Shown: positions 1 through 6,259, counted from the first letter of the stretch. The stretch is DNA of 6,437 nucleotides from Hoskinsella mucinilytica (GCF_045223415.1 NZ_JBEQZJ010000079.1:1-6437); one strand, 5' to 3'. Numbers and translations: made by a program. Notes: generated by a model not told the origin, from the sequence alone.

Positions 1-30
1 TGCAGTGTCAGTTCTATATATTTAGTATAG

Positions 31-64
31 AAAAAGCCTTCTTTCCTTTCGGAAAAAAAGCTTT
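31..64 (-). terminator. Intrinsic terminator of the O-antigen ligase-like gene
   Basis: On the minus strand the arms at 51-64 and 33-46 form a 14-bp stem around a GAAA (GNRA) tetraloop at 47-50, followed directly by five T's (31-35). Two of the pairs are G-U wobbles. On the plus strand the same positions would be C/A mismatches, so the hairpin is stable only in the minus-strand transcript. The stem begins inside the stop codon of the gene ending at 63. Confidence 0.85.
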
Positions 65-1241
65 ATTCTTTATGAAAATAAATACTGCTACTACTTAAGA
101 TCAATAAAAACAACAACCCTGTCTGAATCCAATAAACAGTATAGTCCAAAATACCATGTATCAAAACAGTGAGGATACAAGCTGTAATCAATGAGAACAA
201 TCGCATATCGATTCTTCTTTGAAATAATTTCCACACCTGCTTCAAATTACTTCCTAAATAAATCGCAAAGATGAAGACTCCGATCACTCCATGGCTTAAA
301 AAAGGATCTAGGTAAACACTATGAGCATGTTGTGTCGGATGACCGTGGTAAAGGGGATAGATATGATAATAAGTCAAAGGCCCTTCTCCTAGTAATGGAT
401 GGGCTTGTATCCCTTTTAACGCTGTTTCCCATATATTAGCTCGTTTAAGGAAATCTGTGAAAATACTTGTTCTTTGTAAGATATCCGGTTTCACCAATAT
501 ACTCATGCCTCCGGCTCCTAATACTGCCATTGTAGAAGTGAAATAGCCAAAGCGCTTATTGATCAAAAACATAAACGGTATGGTCACAACAAAAGGGATC
601 CAAGCTGTTCTACAGCCCGTTAGATACAAAGCGAACAAATTACATCCTATGGTAACTACATAGAAAATAATTCTACGCATTGTTTTTACTTGCATCATTT
701 TATAAATACAAATCAATACCAGAAACTCAATCATCATCGCATAATAGTTTGCGTTGAAAAAAGTAGAATTGATTCTGTTTTTCGGATTATCCTCTACTCT
801 TAATTCAATAAAGCTATAATCCAAACGATCGATGATACGAAAATACTCCATGATCGCCCACGCAAAACAGAATAAAGAGATAATACAACAAGCATCAAGT
901 AATAGCTCAAATAAACGTTTATTAATTATGGTTCTATAATAAAAAATAAAAAGGAATAACAGTAATATTCCAATCGCACAAAATCCTCCGAGAATATTTC
1001 CATTCACAAATGCAACGATCGATGTCAGAATACAAAATCCAATGGCCCATTTTGAGCGAGGTACTTCTTCTATGATTGTTTTCAACCTCTTCTTGATCAT
1101 AAGATAGACTAAAGTACAAGCAATCGCAATCAAGCAACAGTAAAACGGAAGGAAGATAGAACAAACGACAAACATAATGATATATTCATCTAGTGTAAAA
1201 CCATCAAGTTTACGATGTAAAAATGCATTCATCTTGTTCAT
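63..1241 (-). CDS. O-antigen ligase / polysaccharide polymerase family membrane protein (Wzy_C type)
   Basis: This 392-aa protein is polytopic, with about ten to twelve hydrophobic segments from residue 20 to 385. It matches the Wzy_C (O-antigen ligase/polymerase) pattern. Visible landmarks are FFNANYYA (161-168), LTGCRTAW (207-214) where family members usually have an LTxSR motif, R267 and W271, HPLLGEG (281-287), HAHS (305-308) in a long loop, and a late D366 in a helix. Family members transfer or polymerise undecaprenyl-linked glycans on the outer membrane face, using Arg and His residues in these loops. In a Gram-positive cell the product would be a capsule, wall glycopolymer or glycoprotein rather than lipopolysaccharide. 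The start is well supported: GGAGG at 1248-1252 lies 6 nt before the ATG; a second ATG three codons in is less well spaced. No glycosyltransferase or flippase gene is adjacent, so the substrate cannot be inferred. The gene has its own promoter and terminator. Confidence 0.85.
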   Translation of the reverse strand: MNKMNAFLHRKLDGFTLDEYIIMFVVCSIFLPFYCCLIAIACTLVYLMIKKRLKTIIEEVPRSKWAIGFCILTSIVAFVNGNILGGFCAIGILLLFLFIFYYRTIINKRLFELLLDACCIISLFCFAWAIMEYFRIIDRLDYSFIELRVEDNPKNRINSTFFNANYYAMMIEFLVLICIYKMMQVKTMRRIIFYVVTIGCNLFALYLTGCRTAWIPFVVTIPFMFLINKRFGYFTSTMAVLGAGGMSILVKPDILQRTSIFTDFLKRANIWETALKGIQAHPLLGEGPLTYYHIYPLYHGHPTQHAHSVYLDPFLSHGVIGVFIFAIYLGSNLKQVWKLFQRRIDMRLFSLITACILTVLIHGILDYTVYWIQTGLLFLLILSSSSIYFHKE

Positions 1242-1271
1242 ACAAATCCTCCATTCCTCATGCTAGTCACC

Positions 1272-1300
1272 ATTATACCATTTCATAAAAAAAATAACAA
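1272..1300 (-). promoter_or_regulatory. Sigma-A-type promoter for the O-antigen ligase-like gene
   Basis: On the minus strand there is a perfect TATAAT (1272-1277) preceded by TGG, making an extended -10. TTGTTA at 1295-1300 (four of six matches to TTGACA) lies 17 bp upstream. The spacer holds an 8-T run. Transcription would start near 1265, leaving a leader of about 24 nt that carries the GGAGG ribosome site. The promoter lies downstream of the terminator at 1353-1400, so this gene is independently transcribed. Confidence 0.8.
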
Positions 1301-1352
1301 TTTTTCTAGTGTTGTCTTACAAAATTGATAGAAAGCTGATAAAAAGAAGTAG

Positions 1353-1400
1353 AAAAAGGATTCCACTGTACTCTTTTGAGCTTACAAGTACAGCAGAATC
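1353..1400 (-). terminator. Intrinsic terminator of the two-component / paralog operon
   Basis: Arms at 1387-1400 and 1359-1372 form a 14-bp stem on the minus strand, including two adjacent wobble pairs, around a 14-nt loop (1373-1386). The stem is followed by C and five T's (1353-1357). It begins 12 nt past the stop codon of the gene ending at 1412. A five-T run (1402-1406) on the other side could give weak plus-strand activity, but the wobble pairs become C/A mismatches there. Confidence 0.85.
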
Positions 1401-1411
1401 ATTTTTAGGGG

Positions 1412-2092
1412 TCAATATATCATCTTGATGTTTTGTCCTTCCAGGTAATCATATAATTCAATTTCAGGATGCTTTAGCATTTCTCTTAGTTGATAAGGAT
1501 CTTCGATATGCCTCACATTCTTTTCAAAAAAGGTTACCATATTCCTAATCTCTTCTCTACTTTTAAAATCACATATCGCTACGCCGCCTTTTCCACTTGG
1601 TAATAACACTCCATTATCTATCGGATTGATATAGATTGTCAGCTTTTCTTCCTTAATTTCCAATCGCAGATACAAGGTATAACGTGACATACCATATAAA
1701 CCGCAACGGCGCTCCACACTAAATATACAAGAATCCACACTGGAAAGAGGAATGACACGCAGAAATGGTTCTACTGTGTTATTACAAAGGACATAGCCAA
1801 TGATCTGCCATCTTTTTGATGTCTTATAGACCGGTATGACTCTTACATATTCTGCGCTAATATCATAAACTTGGCCACCTGCCACATACATTGGAAGCCA
1901 AACGATCAATATCAATAACGCAAACCCAATCATACAAAGCGATTGATTTAGTTTTATCGGTGTTTCAAAGCATTCAAAACCTTTAAAGATCATCCATCCA
2001 AAAAACAATCCAAACAATAGGATCACAATAGAAACAGCTATCATACGTCTACGTGTCATGATCATTTTCTTATGCAACTTTCTTTTACCCAT
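1412..2092 (-). CDS. Two-helix membrane protein of unrecognised family, paralog of its upstream neighbour
   Basis: I do not recognise a named family for this 226-aa protein. A basic N-terminus (GKRKLHKK, TRRR) precedes two membrane helices at about 17-36 and 51-72. That predicts a hairpin with both ends in the cytoplasm and a soluble domain of about 150 residues. The soluble part carries VIPLSSV (113-119), MSRY (135-138), YINP (154-157) and PSGKGG (165-170), then a helical C-terminus ending NIKMIY. Roughly two-fifths to one-half of residues match the neighbouring protein from residue 65 on. By inference, two helices followed by a beta-rich segment containing an IPLSS motif resembles YdbS-like bacterial PH-domain (bPH_2) proteins; I cannot confirm that by eye. 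The ATG start has GAGAGG (2100-2105) 7 nt upstream. Only 13 nt separate it from the preceding gene, so it is co-transcribed. It is the last gene before the terminator. Confidence 0.85.
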   Translation of the reverse strand: MGKRKLHKKMIMTRRRMIAVSIVILLFGLFFGWMIFKGFECFETPIKLNQSLCMIGFALLILIVWLPMYVAGGQVYDISAEYVRVIPVYKTSKRWQIIGYVLCNNTVEPFLRVIPLSSVDSCIFSVERRCGLYGMSRYTLYLRLEIKEEKLTIYINPIDNGVLLPSGKGGVAICDFKSREEIRNMVTFFEKNVRHIEDPYQLREMLKHPEIELYDYLEGQNIKMIY

Positions 2093-2105
2093 GTTGATTC
2101 CTCTC

Positions 2106-2792
2106 TTAATACCTAACCTTTATGTTGAGGCTTTCTAAATAATCATAAATGACGATATCCGGATTTTTTAATGCATCCACGATATGGAATGGGTCTTCAA
2201 TCGTAATTTGATTCATTTCGAAGAAATGTACCAAGTTACAAATATCTTTACGTGATTGACAACCGGTAAACAAATAACCACCTTTTCCACTTGGCATCAG
2301 AATACCATTTTCCATTGGATTGATATATAAAGTGATATGATCCTTAGCATCATAGTATAGTGTGAGCATGTAGCTGTAACGTGACATCGCCCACGTTCCT
2401 GCATGGCGATCAACATGAAAGGTTCCATAGCGAATAGATGTTAATGGGATAACGTTCAAAAATGGTTCAATATCATCGTTTAATAGAATATGGAATATCA
2501 TCTTCCATTTTTTTATCACGCTAAGTTTTGGAATCACCTTTACACTTTTTTCGTTGATATCATATATTTGAGCATTCGCAACAAAGATCGGCATCCAAAG
2601 CAAAATACACATTGCGATAAAAATCAAAATACAAATGGTGTATAAACCATCGTCATCTCCAATCACGGAGCCGATTGCTTTGGCACAGGCAAAACCCATA
2701 ATAGCCCCACAAAACAGTTCCACCATGAAGTTTTGAAGAATCTTCTTTCTACTGATGTTCAATTTTTTAAATTCCCTTTTTTCTTTTGTCAT
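2106..2792 (-). CDS. Two-helix membrane protein of unrecognised family, first of a tandem paralog pair
   Basis: This is the sister of the next gene, 228 aa from the preferred start. The basic N-terminus (TKEKREFKK, SRKK) precedes membrane helices at about 22-44 and 50-72, joined by a short acidic GDDDG loop. The cytoplasmic domain keeps the same landmarks: VIPLTSI, MSRY (136-139), YINP (156-159), PSGKGG (167-172) and a C-terminus ending NIKVRY. The N-terminal third has diverged much more than the soluble domain. The reading frame stays open to a GTG at 2801, but that codon has no properly spaced ribosome site. GAAAGGG (2801-2807) lies 8 nt before the ATG at 2792, so I call the ATG. The gene follows the kinase after a 54-nt gap with no convincing promoter or terminator, so it is probably in the same transcript. 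Function unknown; a PH-like fold is only a guess. Confidence 0.85.
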   Translation of the reverse strand: MTKEKREFKKLNISRKKILQNFMVELFCGAIMGFACAKAIGSVIGDDDGLYTICILIFIAMCILLWMPIFVANAQIYDINEKSVKVIPKLSVIKKWKMIFHILLNDDIEPFLNVIPLTSIRYGTFHVDRHAGTWAMSRYSYMLTLYYDAKDHITLYINPMENGILMPSGKGGYLFTGCQSRKDICNLVHFFEMNQITIEDPFHIVDALKNPDIVIYDYLESLNIKVRY

Positions 2793-2846
2793 AGGTATCA
2801 CCCTTTCTGACTATAGTTTAACACTTGTATTCTTTATTAAAAGAAT

Positions 2847-4103
2847 TCATGCAAATGTGGCTTCATTTTCTACATATTCGGTCATTTTAAAGGAAATCGC
2901 CGTGATATAAATGCCATGTTCTGAATCAATATTGCTTATCAACTCTCCATGATATTTTTCTGCAGTATGCTTCATATTCTGTAACCCATATCCATGTCCT
3001 ACACCATCCTGTTTACTGCTATTCTCATGAAGTATGGTATCCCTTGTACTGTTTTTCATCTTCCATATCACTTTATCCGATACCATTTTCATTTTTAAAA
3101 GAATAAAGCGATCCTCACATTGTAAACAACTTTCATATGCATTATCCAATAGATTACATAAAACAGCACATAAATCTACAGCATCCATAAAGCCATAATC
3201 TATATCTTCACTTTCGATATTGCATTGTATGTTCGCTTCCATAAATTTAGGATGATATAATTGAAGAATCTTATCAATCAATAAGTCTCCAGTTTTTTGA
3301 TACTGCAACAACTCTTGTGTTTTTTTCTGTATTTCCTTACGATATGCTTCTACCCCTTCATCCCTATCTCCTAGATGATCCAAAAGTGCCAAATGCTTTT
3401 TTAGATCATGCATATTTTTCATGATAAAATCGTTTTCCTTTTGGATAGCTTCATATCGTTCTTTGTTGCCCATCATTGTATATGCTTTTTCTTGAGCTAG
3501 TATTTGTTTTTCTTTTCCAACTTCCATGCAATAACAAATACGATAAAAGCTACCCAGCATCATCAACAGCATCATAATGATCATATCCAAACCAGCGCTT
3601 ATAGGAAGACGATCATGGGCAACCATCGCAAGTAAGAACAAAAAACAGATCAACCCTATCATTGCCGGATAAATGTACATTTGATCATAGGTTTGATTTC
3701 TTCGATACATGAGTATGAATTGAAGTACATAGGCACAACCTGCGATAAATACATCATCATAGAAAACCGGGGTTCCCCAAAAGGATCGTGCTCCCATATA
3801 GGTGGAAAACACCATCCAAATACAAAAGGCTCTGATATAAGTGAGCATTAACAAAGTACTATCTTCCCAAAAGCCCGCATCTTTTCGATATAATAAACAA
3901 GAAGTCATGATCATCAAAATTAAGATCATGTGATACCAACGGGTAGAAACAAAGGTAGAACACAAAAAAAAGACTGCTAACAACTTCACATATTTTTGAA
4001 TTTGCGTATACATTGCACGATAGCCCTGTTTCATCGTTTCTTGATATTGATAAATCTGAAGCAATATCAATATCATAAACAAACCGGAAGCAAGATAATT
4101 CAT
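2847..4103 (-). CDS. AgrC-like sensor histidine kinase (GHKL ATPase)
   Basis: This 418-aa protein has a membrane sensor region of about six helices (roughly residues 4-20, 41-72, 83-103, 117-133, 143-162, 170-190). A coiled-coil-like linker follows, then the HPK10/AgrC-type catalytic core. The dimerisation motif MHDLKKHL places the probable phospho-acceptor at H232. The N box is NLLDNAYES (N317 and N321), and the G box is GHGYGLQNM (369-377). No recognisable PAS, HAMP or large extracellular domain is present, so any signal is probably sensed by the membrane helices. Such kinases phosphorylate LytTR regulators, and the adjacent upstream gene is one. The ATG overlaps the regulator's TGA (ATGA at 4100-4103), and AGGAGA (4111-4116) inside the regulator gene lies 7 nt upstream, which indicates translational coupling. 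Staphylococcal agr kinases sense peptides made by AgrB/AgrD; neither is visible here, so the ligand is unknown. Confidence 0.92.
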   Translation of the reverse strand: MNYLASGLFMILILLQIYQYQETMKQGYRAMYTQIQKYVKLLAVFFLCSTFVSTRWYHMILILMIMTSCLLYRKDAGFWEDSTLLMLTYIRAFCIWMVFSTYMGARSFWGTPVFYDDVFIAGCAYVLQFILMYRRNQTYDQMYIYPAMIGLICFLFLLAMVAHDRLPISAGLDMIIMMLLMMLGSFYRICYCMEVGKEKQILAQEKAYTMMGNKERYEAIQKENDFIMKNMHDLKKHLALLDHLGDRDEGVEAYRKEIQKKTQELLQYQKTGDLLIDKILQLYHPKFMEANIQCNIESEDIDYGFMDAVDLCAVLCNLLDNAYESCLQCEDRFILLKMKMVSDKVIWKMKNSTRDTILHENSSKQDGVGHGYGLQNMKHTAEKYHGELISNIDSEHGIYITAISFKMTEYVENEATFA

Positions 4104-4804
4104 AAGCTTTTCTCCTGATAAAGAAACCAGCTTTTCGAAACATCATCGATCCTTCTTCTCGCAAGTGGCAATATTTGACCATTCTCTAACTCTATCGTTT
4201 CCTTTTGTATCGTTTTGATCTGTCTGACATGTACTAGGATCCCTTTATAACATTCTATAAACATAGAAGCATCTAGTTGTTCCTTCCATTCATGAAAAGA
4301 CTCTTTACTAATACAAGCTTCACTTTGAGTATGAATACATACCTTTCTACCATAGGACTCTATATAAAAGATATCAGAGCGTTTGATTCTTCTAGAGGTA
4401 GTTCCATCTCTTGCGATCAAATAGCTTCCATGATCATATACAGCTAGAACCTCATCCAGTTCACTGAACAACAAATCCTTTGCAACCGGCTTCAACAAAT
4501 ATCTTGCGGCTTGTATTTTATAACCTTCCATACTATATTTTAAATAAGATGTAATCACGATAATGATCATATCGGGATATTGCTTTCTCAACTCTTTGGC
4601 TATGTCTATGCCATTTTCTTTACCAACCTCAATATCCAAAAAAAGAACATCATAAGATGTTTTAGAGCACAATAACCCTGCTCCATGATCAAACAAATCA
4701 AAACGATTGATTTCTATTTCCTTTCGATCAAAATATTCTTCAACCATTAGCTTTGTATGCATAGCACAGGCTACATCGTCATCTAGCACACATAAATTCA
4801 TCAT
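4100..4804 (-). CDS. LytTR-family response regulator (AgrA/LytR-like)
   Basis: Taken from 4804 this is 234 aa. Residues 2-120 form a receiver domain: acidic cluster D8-D10, phospho-acceptor D57 in VLFLDIE, T85 in VITS and K105 in YLLKP. Residues of about 126-230 form a LytTR DNA-binding domain, with the typical pieces YIESYGRKV, the SFHEWKEQL helix and the HVRQIKTI strand. Such regulators bind paired direct repeats upstream of target promoters after phosphorylation by their GHKL kinase, encoded next. The frame contains ATGs at 4810, 4804 and 4801. GAGGG at 4811-4815 abuts the first with no spacing, so 4804 (6-nt spacing) or 4801 (9 nt, giving the family-typical start MNLCVLDDD) is more likely. 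It is the first gene of the operon, behind an extended -10 promoter with a very short leader. I found no clear LytTR repeat pair at either nearby promoter. Confidence 0.93.
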   Translation of the reverse strand: MMNLCVLDDDVACAMHTKLMVEEYFDRKEIEINRFDLFDHGAGLLCSKTSYDVLFLDIEVGKENGIDIAKELRKQYPDMIIIVITSYLKYSMEGYKIQAARYLLKPVAKDLLFSELDEVLAVYDHGSYLIARDGTTSRRIKRSDIFYIESYGRKVCIHTQSEACISKESFHEWKEQLDASMFIECYKGILVHVRQIKTIQKETIELENGQILPLARRRIDDVSKSWFLYQEKSL

Positions 4805-4828
4805 GATCATCCCTCACTTTTTCTATAT

Positions 4829-4837
4829 ATTATACCA
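4829..4837 (-). promoter_or_regulatory. Extended -10 promoter of the regulator/kinase operon
   Basis: On the minus strand TATAAT (4829-4834) is preceded by TGG, the same ATGGTATAAT ten-mer found at the O-antigen ligase promoter. No good -35 box exists at 16-18 bp; TTCAAC at a 20-bp spacing is the nearest resemblance. A promoter with a poor -35 often depends on an activator. Transcription would begin near 4822, giving a leader of under 20 nt that still contains the GAGGG ribosome site. Confidence 0.7.
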
Positions 4838-4875
4838 TGGCATCTTTCGTTTCTGTTGAATAAATGACATATGTG

Positions 4876-4889
4876 GTAGGATATCCTAC
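4876..4889. promoter_or_regulatory. 14-bp perfect palindrome, candidate operator
   Basis: GTAGGATATCCTAC is a perfect palindrome. It lies between the upstream gene's terminator T-run (4890-4895) and the regulator promoter, centred about 60 bp before the likely transcription start. That is a typical position for an activator site at a promoter with a weak -35. It does not look like a LytTR direct-repeat site. The bound protein, if any, is unknown. Confidence 0.35.
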
Positions 4890-4916
4890 AAAAAAGGCAT
4901 TGTTTTCACAATGTCC
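4890..4916 (-). terminator. Intrinsic terminator of the coiled-coil membrane protein gene
   Basis: On the minus strand CATTGT and ACAATG pair around a GAAA tetraloop (4904-4907). The stem is extended by GG/CC pairs past one bulged A (4914), and six T's (4890-4895) follow. It starts 5 nt after the stop codon of the gene ending at 4922. It separates that gene from the regulator/kinase operon. Confidence 0.85.
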
Positions 4917-4921
4917 TCTTC

Positions 4922-6118
4922 TTATTTATTCTCTATTTCATTTAATTCGGTCGTTTTATCAGAAACTTTTACTTCTAATTCAGATTGCTCATTCTTTAAC
5001 TTTTGTAAATCAGATTCAGCATCACTGATTGCTTTTTCTAAAGCTTTCATTTTATCTGGATACTTACGATTTTCTGTTTCTAATTCTGTTGCTTTTGTGG
5101 AAGCTTCCTTTTGCGCTGCTTCCATGTTTTGTTTTGCAGTTTCCATCGCTTCTTTCAAAGAAGCATCCTCAGGAGCCGCATTATAAGCTGATACAGCATC
5201 GTTATATGCTTTTTCCGCCAAAGTCTGATTATTGATTGCTGCCTGTGCCTCACTACTTAAGGTACTAACTTGATTAGAATAATTCGTCTTATTTTGATTT
5301 GCTTCTTCTAAGGCTTTGCTAGCTGCCTCTACTTCTTTCTTTTTACTGCTTAATTTTCCTTCTAAAACCTCAAGCTCTCCCTTGATCTTCGCTATTTGAG
5401 CACTATTATCAGTGATATCTTCCCCTTTATTATCTACTTTATTATCATCAGTTTTATTTTCGTCATCTTTATCTTTTTCTTCTGGCTTATTGGTCTCTGT
5501 ATCCTTTGTATCACTGCCCAAGAAGTTATCTAATGCATATTTTACACCAAAACCTCCCGCAATCAATATCACAACAGCAACAATACCGATGATGACATAC
5601 GTAATGATTTTATTCATTTTCTGATCAGCTTCAGGATCCTTTTCTTTTTTTCTTCTTTTAGGAAGATCATCCTCATCCTCTTCTTCGTCCTCTTCCTCAT
5701 CAAGGAATGGCTCAAAAGTCTGTGTCATAGAATCCACTGTCTGTTCAACTTCTTCTTCATCTACTTCACTTTCATCTTCATCCATATCTTCACTGGAAAA
5801 ACTAGCTTTCGGCTTTCTATCCATAATGACCAAAGTCTTATCATAAGCCTCATCACCTTGATACCCCACTCTTGTTTTCGTTAGATCATCATCAACTTGA
5901 ATATCTGGAATACCTCCGCTTTTAGGCAAAGGCTGAGTTTCTTCTCTTGTATATGCTTCAAAAGAAAACGGTTCTTCAGTTTTCTTTGTCGTTTCTTCTT
6001 TCTGTTTTTTTAATTCATTGATTTTTTTTCTTAATTCATTATCTTTGCTGTAGGCATTGATCATATCTGATAAATCATCAGTTTGACCATTGATTCTTTC
6101 ATCATCTTCATTCCACAT
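4922..6118 (-). CDS. Single-pass membrane protein with acidic cytoplasmic half and extracellular coiled coil
   Basis: No family is recognised for this 398-aa protein, but the layout is clear. Residues 1-170 are hydrophilic and lack a signal peptide. They include a charged helix (25-48), a Glu/Asp-rich tract (111-151) and a basic patch PKRRKKEK (153-160). One membrane helix follows at about 171-189; the basic patch predicts N-inside, C-outside. Residues 200-237 are a Lys/Asp/Asn/Thr linker. Residues 240-398 are low in proline and rich in Ala, Glu, Lys and Leu heptads, with breaks near 314-318 and P354, suggesting two or three long helices in a hairpin or bundle. No sortase motif or known wall-binding domain is present. 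The cytoplasmic half holds short Thr motifs (REETQPLP, LTKTRV, YDKTLVI, MTQTFEPF) that could be Ser/Thr-kinase sites. The layout recalls MapZ-like division proteins, by analogy only. The ATG start has GGAGG (6126-6130) 7 nt upstream. The gene has its own promoter, long leader and terminator. Confidence 0.85.
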   Translation of the reverse strand: MWNEDDERINGQTDDLSDMINAYSKDNELRKKINELKKQKEETTKKTEEPFSFEAYTREETQPLPKSGGIPDIQVDDDLTKTRVGYQGDEAYDKTLVIMDRKPKASFSSEDMDEDESEVDEEEVEQTVDSMTQTFEPFLDEEEDEEEDEDDLPKRRKKEKDPEADQKMNKIITYVIIGIVAVVILIAGGFGVKYALDNFLGSDTKDTETNKPEEKDKDDENKTDDNKVDNKGEDITDNSAQIAKIKGELEVLEGKLSSKKKEVEAASKALEEANQNKTNYSNQVSTLSSEAQAAINNQTLAEKAYNDAVSAYNAAPEDASLKEAMETAKQNMEAAQKEASTKATELETENRKYPDKMKALEKAISDAESDLQKLKNEQSELEVKVSDKTTELNEIENK

Positions 6119-6143
6119 AGCAAGTCCTCCATCTAATCATCAT

Positions 6144-6155
6144 CAGCATATGCTG
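6144..6155. repeat. 12-bp perfect palindrome in the leader
   Basis: CAGCATATGCTG is a perfect inverted repeat in the leader, about 14 bp before the GGAGG site of the coiled-coil protein gene. As RNA it cannot close a hairpin fully, having no loop. It could act as a DNA operator or be chance. Confidence 0.3.
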
Positions 6156-6175
6156 TTATCCTTTATTTAAGGAAA

Positions 6176-6199
6176 GAGTGTTCATATAAATGAACACTC
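6176..6199 (-). other. Strong 10-bp hairpin in the leader (attenuator or weak terminator candidate)
   Basis: GAGTGTTCAT and ATGAACACTC form a perfect 10-bp stem around a four-base loop (6186-6189). On the minus strand it is followed by TTTCCTT, a poor but not negligible U-tract, so it might attenuate transcription or just structure the leader. A weaker 5-bp hairpin (6159-6173) follows it. Confidence 0.5.
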
Positions 6200-6223
6200 A
6201 TATCGAATTATCTGCATCTCAAA

Positions 6224-6230
6224 GGAGGAG
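6224..6230 (-). promoter_or_regulatory. Anti-Shine-Dalgarno-like stretch in the leader
   Basis: On the minus strand this is CTCCTCC, within a longer pyrimidine run (6222-6235). Its TCCTCC can pair with GGAGGA spanning the ribosome site of the coiled-coil protein gene (6125-6130), about 95 nt downstream. The pairing could hide that site, with the hairpins in between bringing the two together. Read on the plus strand the same bases look like a strong ribosome site, but the first ATG after it is followed at once by TAA. Confidence 0.3.
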
Positions 6231-6241
6231 AGAGAAAATTC

Positions 6242-6259
6242 GTATGTAAGTTCACATAC
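6242..6259. repeat. 6-bp inverted repeat near the start of the leader
   Basis: GTATGT and ACATAC flank a 6-base centre, giving an 18-bp dyad about 40-55 nt downstream of the predicted transcription start. It could be an operator or a first small leader hairpin. Confidence 0.3.

Noticed and set aside
2829..2846. 7-bp inverted repeat after the kinase gene, considered as a terminator
   Set aside because: The stem is almost all A/T and no T-run follows on the minus strand, so it should not separate the kinase from the paralogs.
3859..4182. Minus-strand 107-codon frame overlapping the kinase and regulator genes
   Set aside because: It lies in another frame of two well-supported genes and shows no domain or ribosome site.
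4798..4810. Repeated ATGATC/GATCAT words, considered as a binding-site cluster
   Set aside because: Similar words occur throughout the window because of its base composition and common Met/Ile codons; no regular spacing was seen.
4824..4868. 14-codon ORF before the regulator gene, considered as an AgrD-like peptide
   Set aside because: It overlaps the promoter, has no well-placed ribosome site, and lacks the amphipathic leader, Cys and acidic tail of such precursors.
4911..5186. Plus-strand Ser/Phe-rich open frame
   Set aside because: It is the antisense of the Glu/Lys/Ala-rich coiled-coil region, where biased codons remove stops. It has no independent ribosome site or protein-like features.
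5412..5624. Plus-strand 70-codon frame
   Set aside because: It is antisense to the linker and membrane helix of the coiled-coil protein; low-complexity Ser/Leu composition marks it as a shadow.
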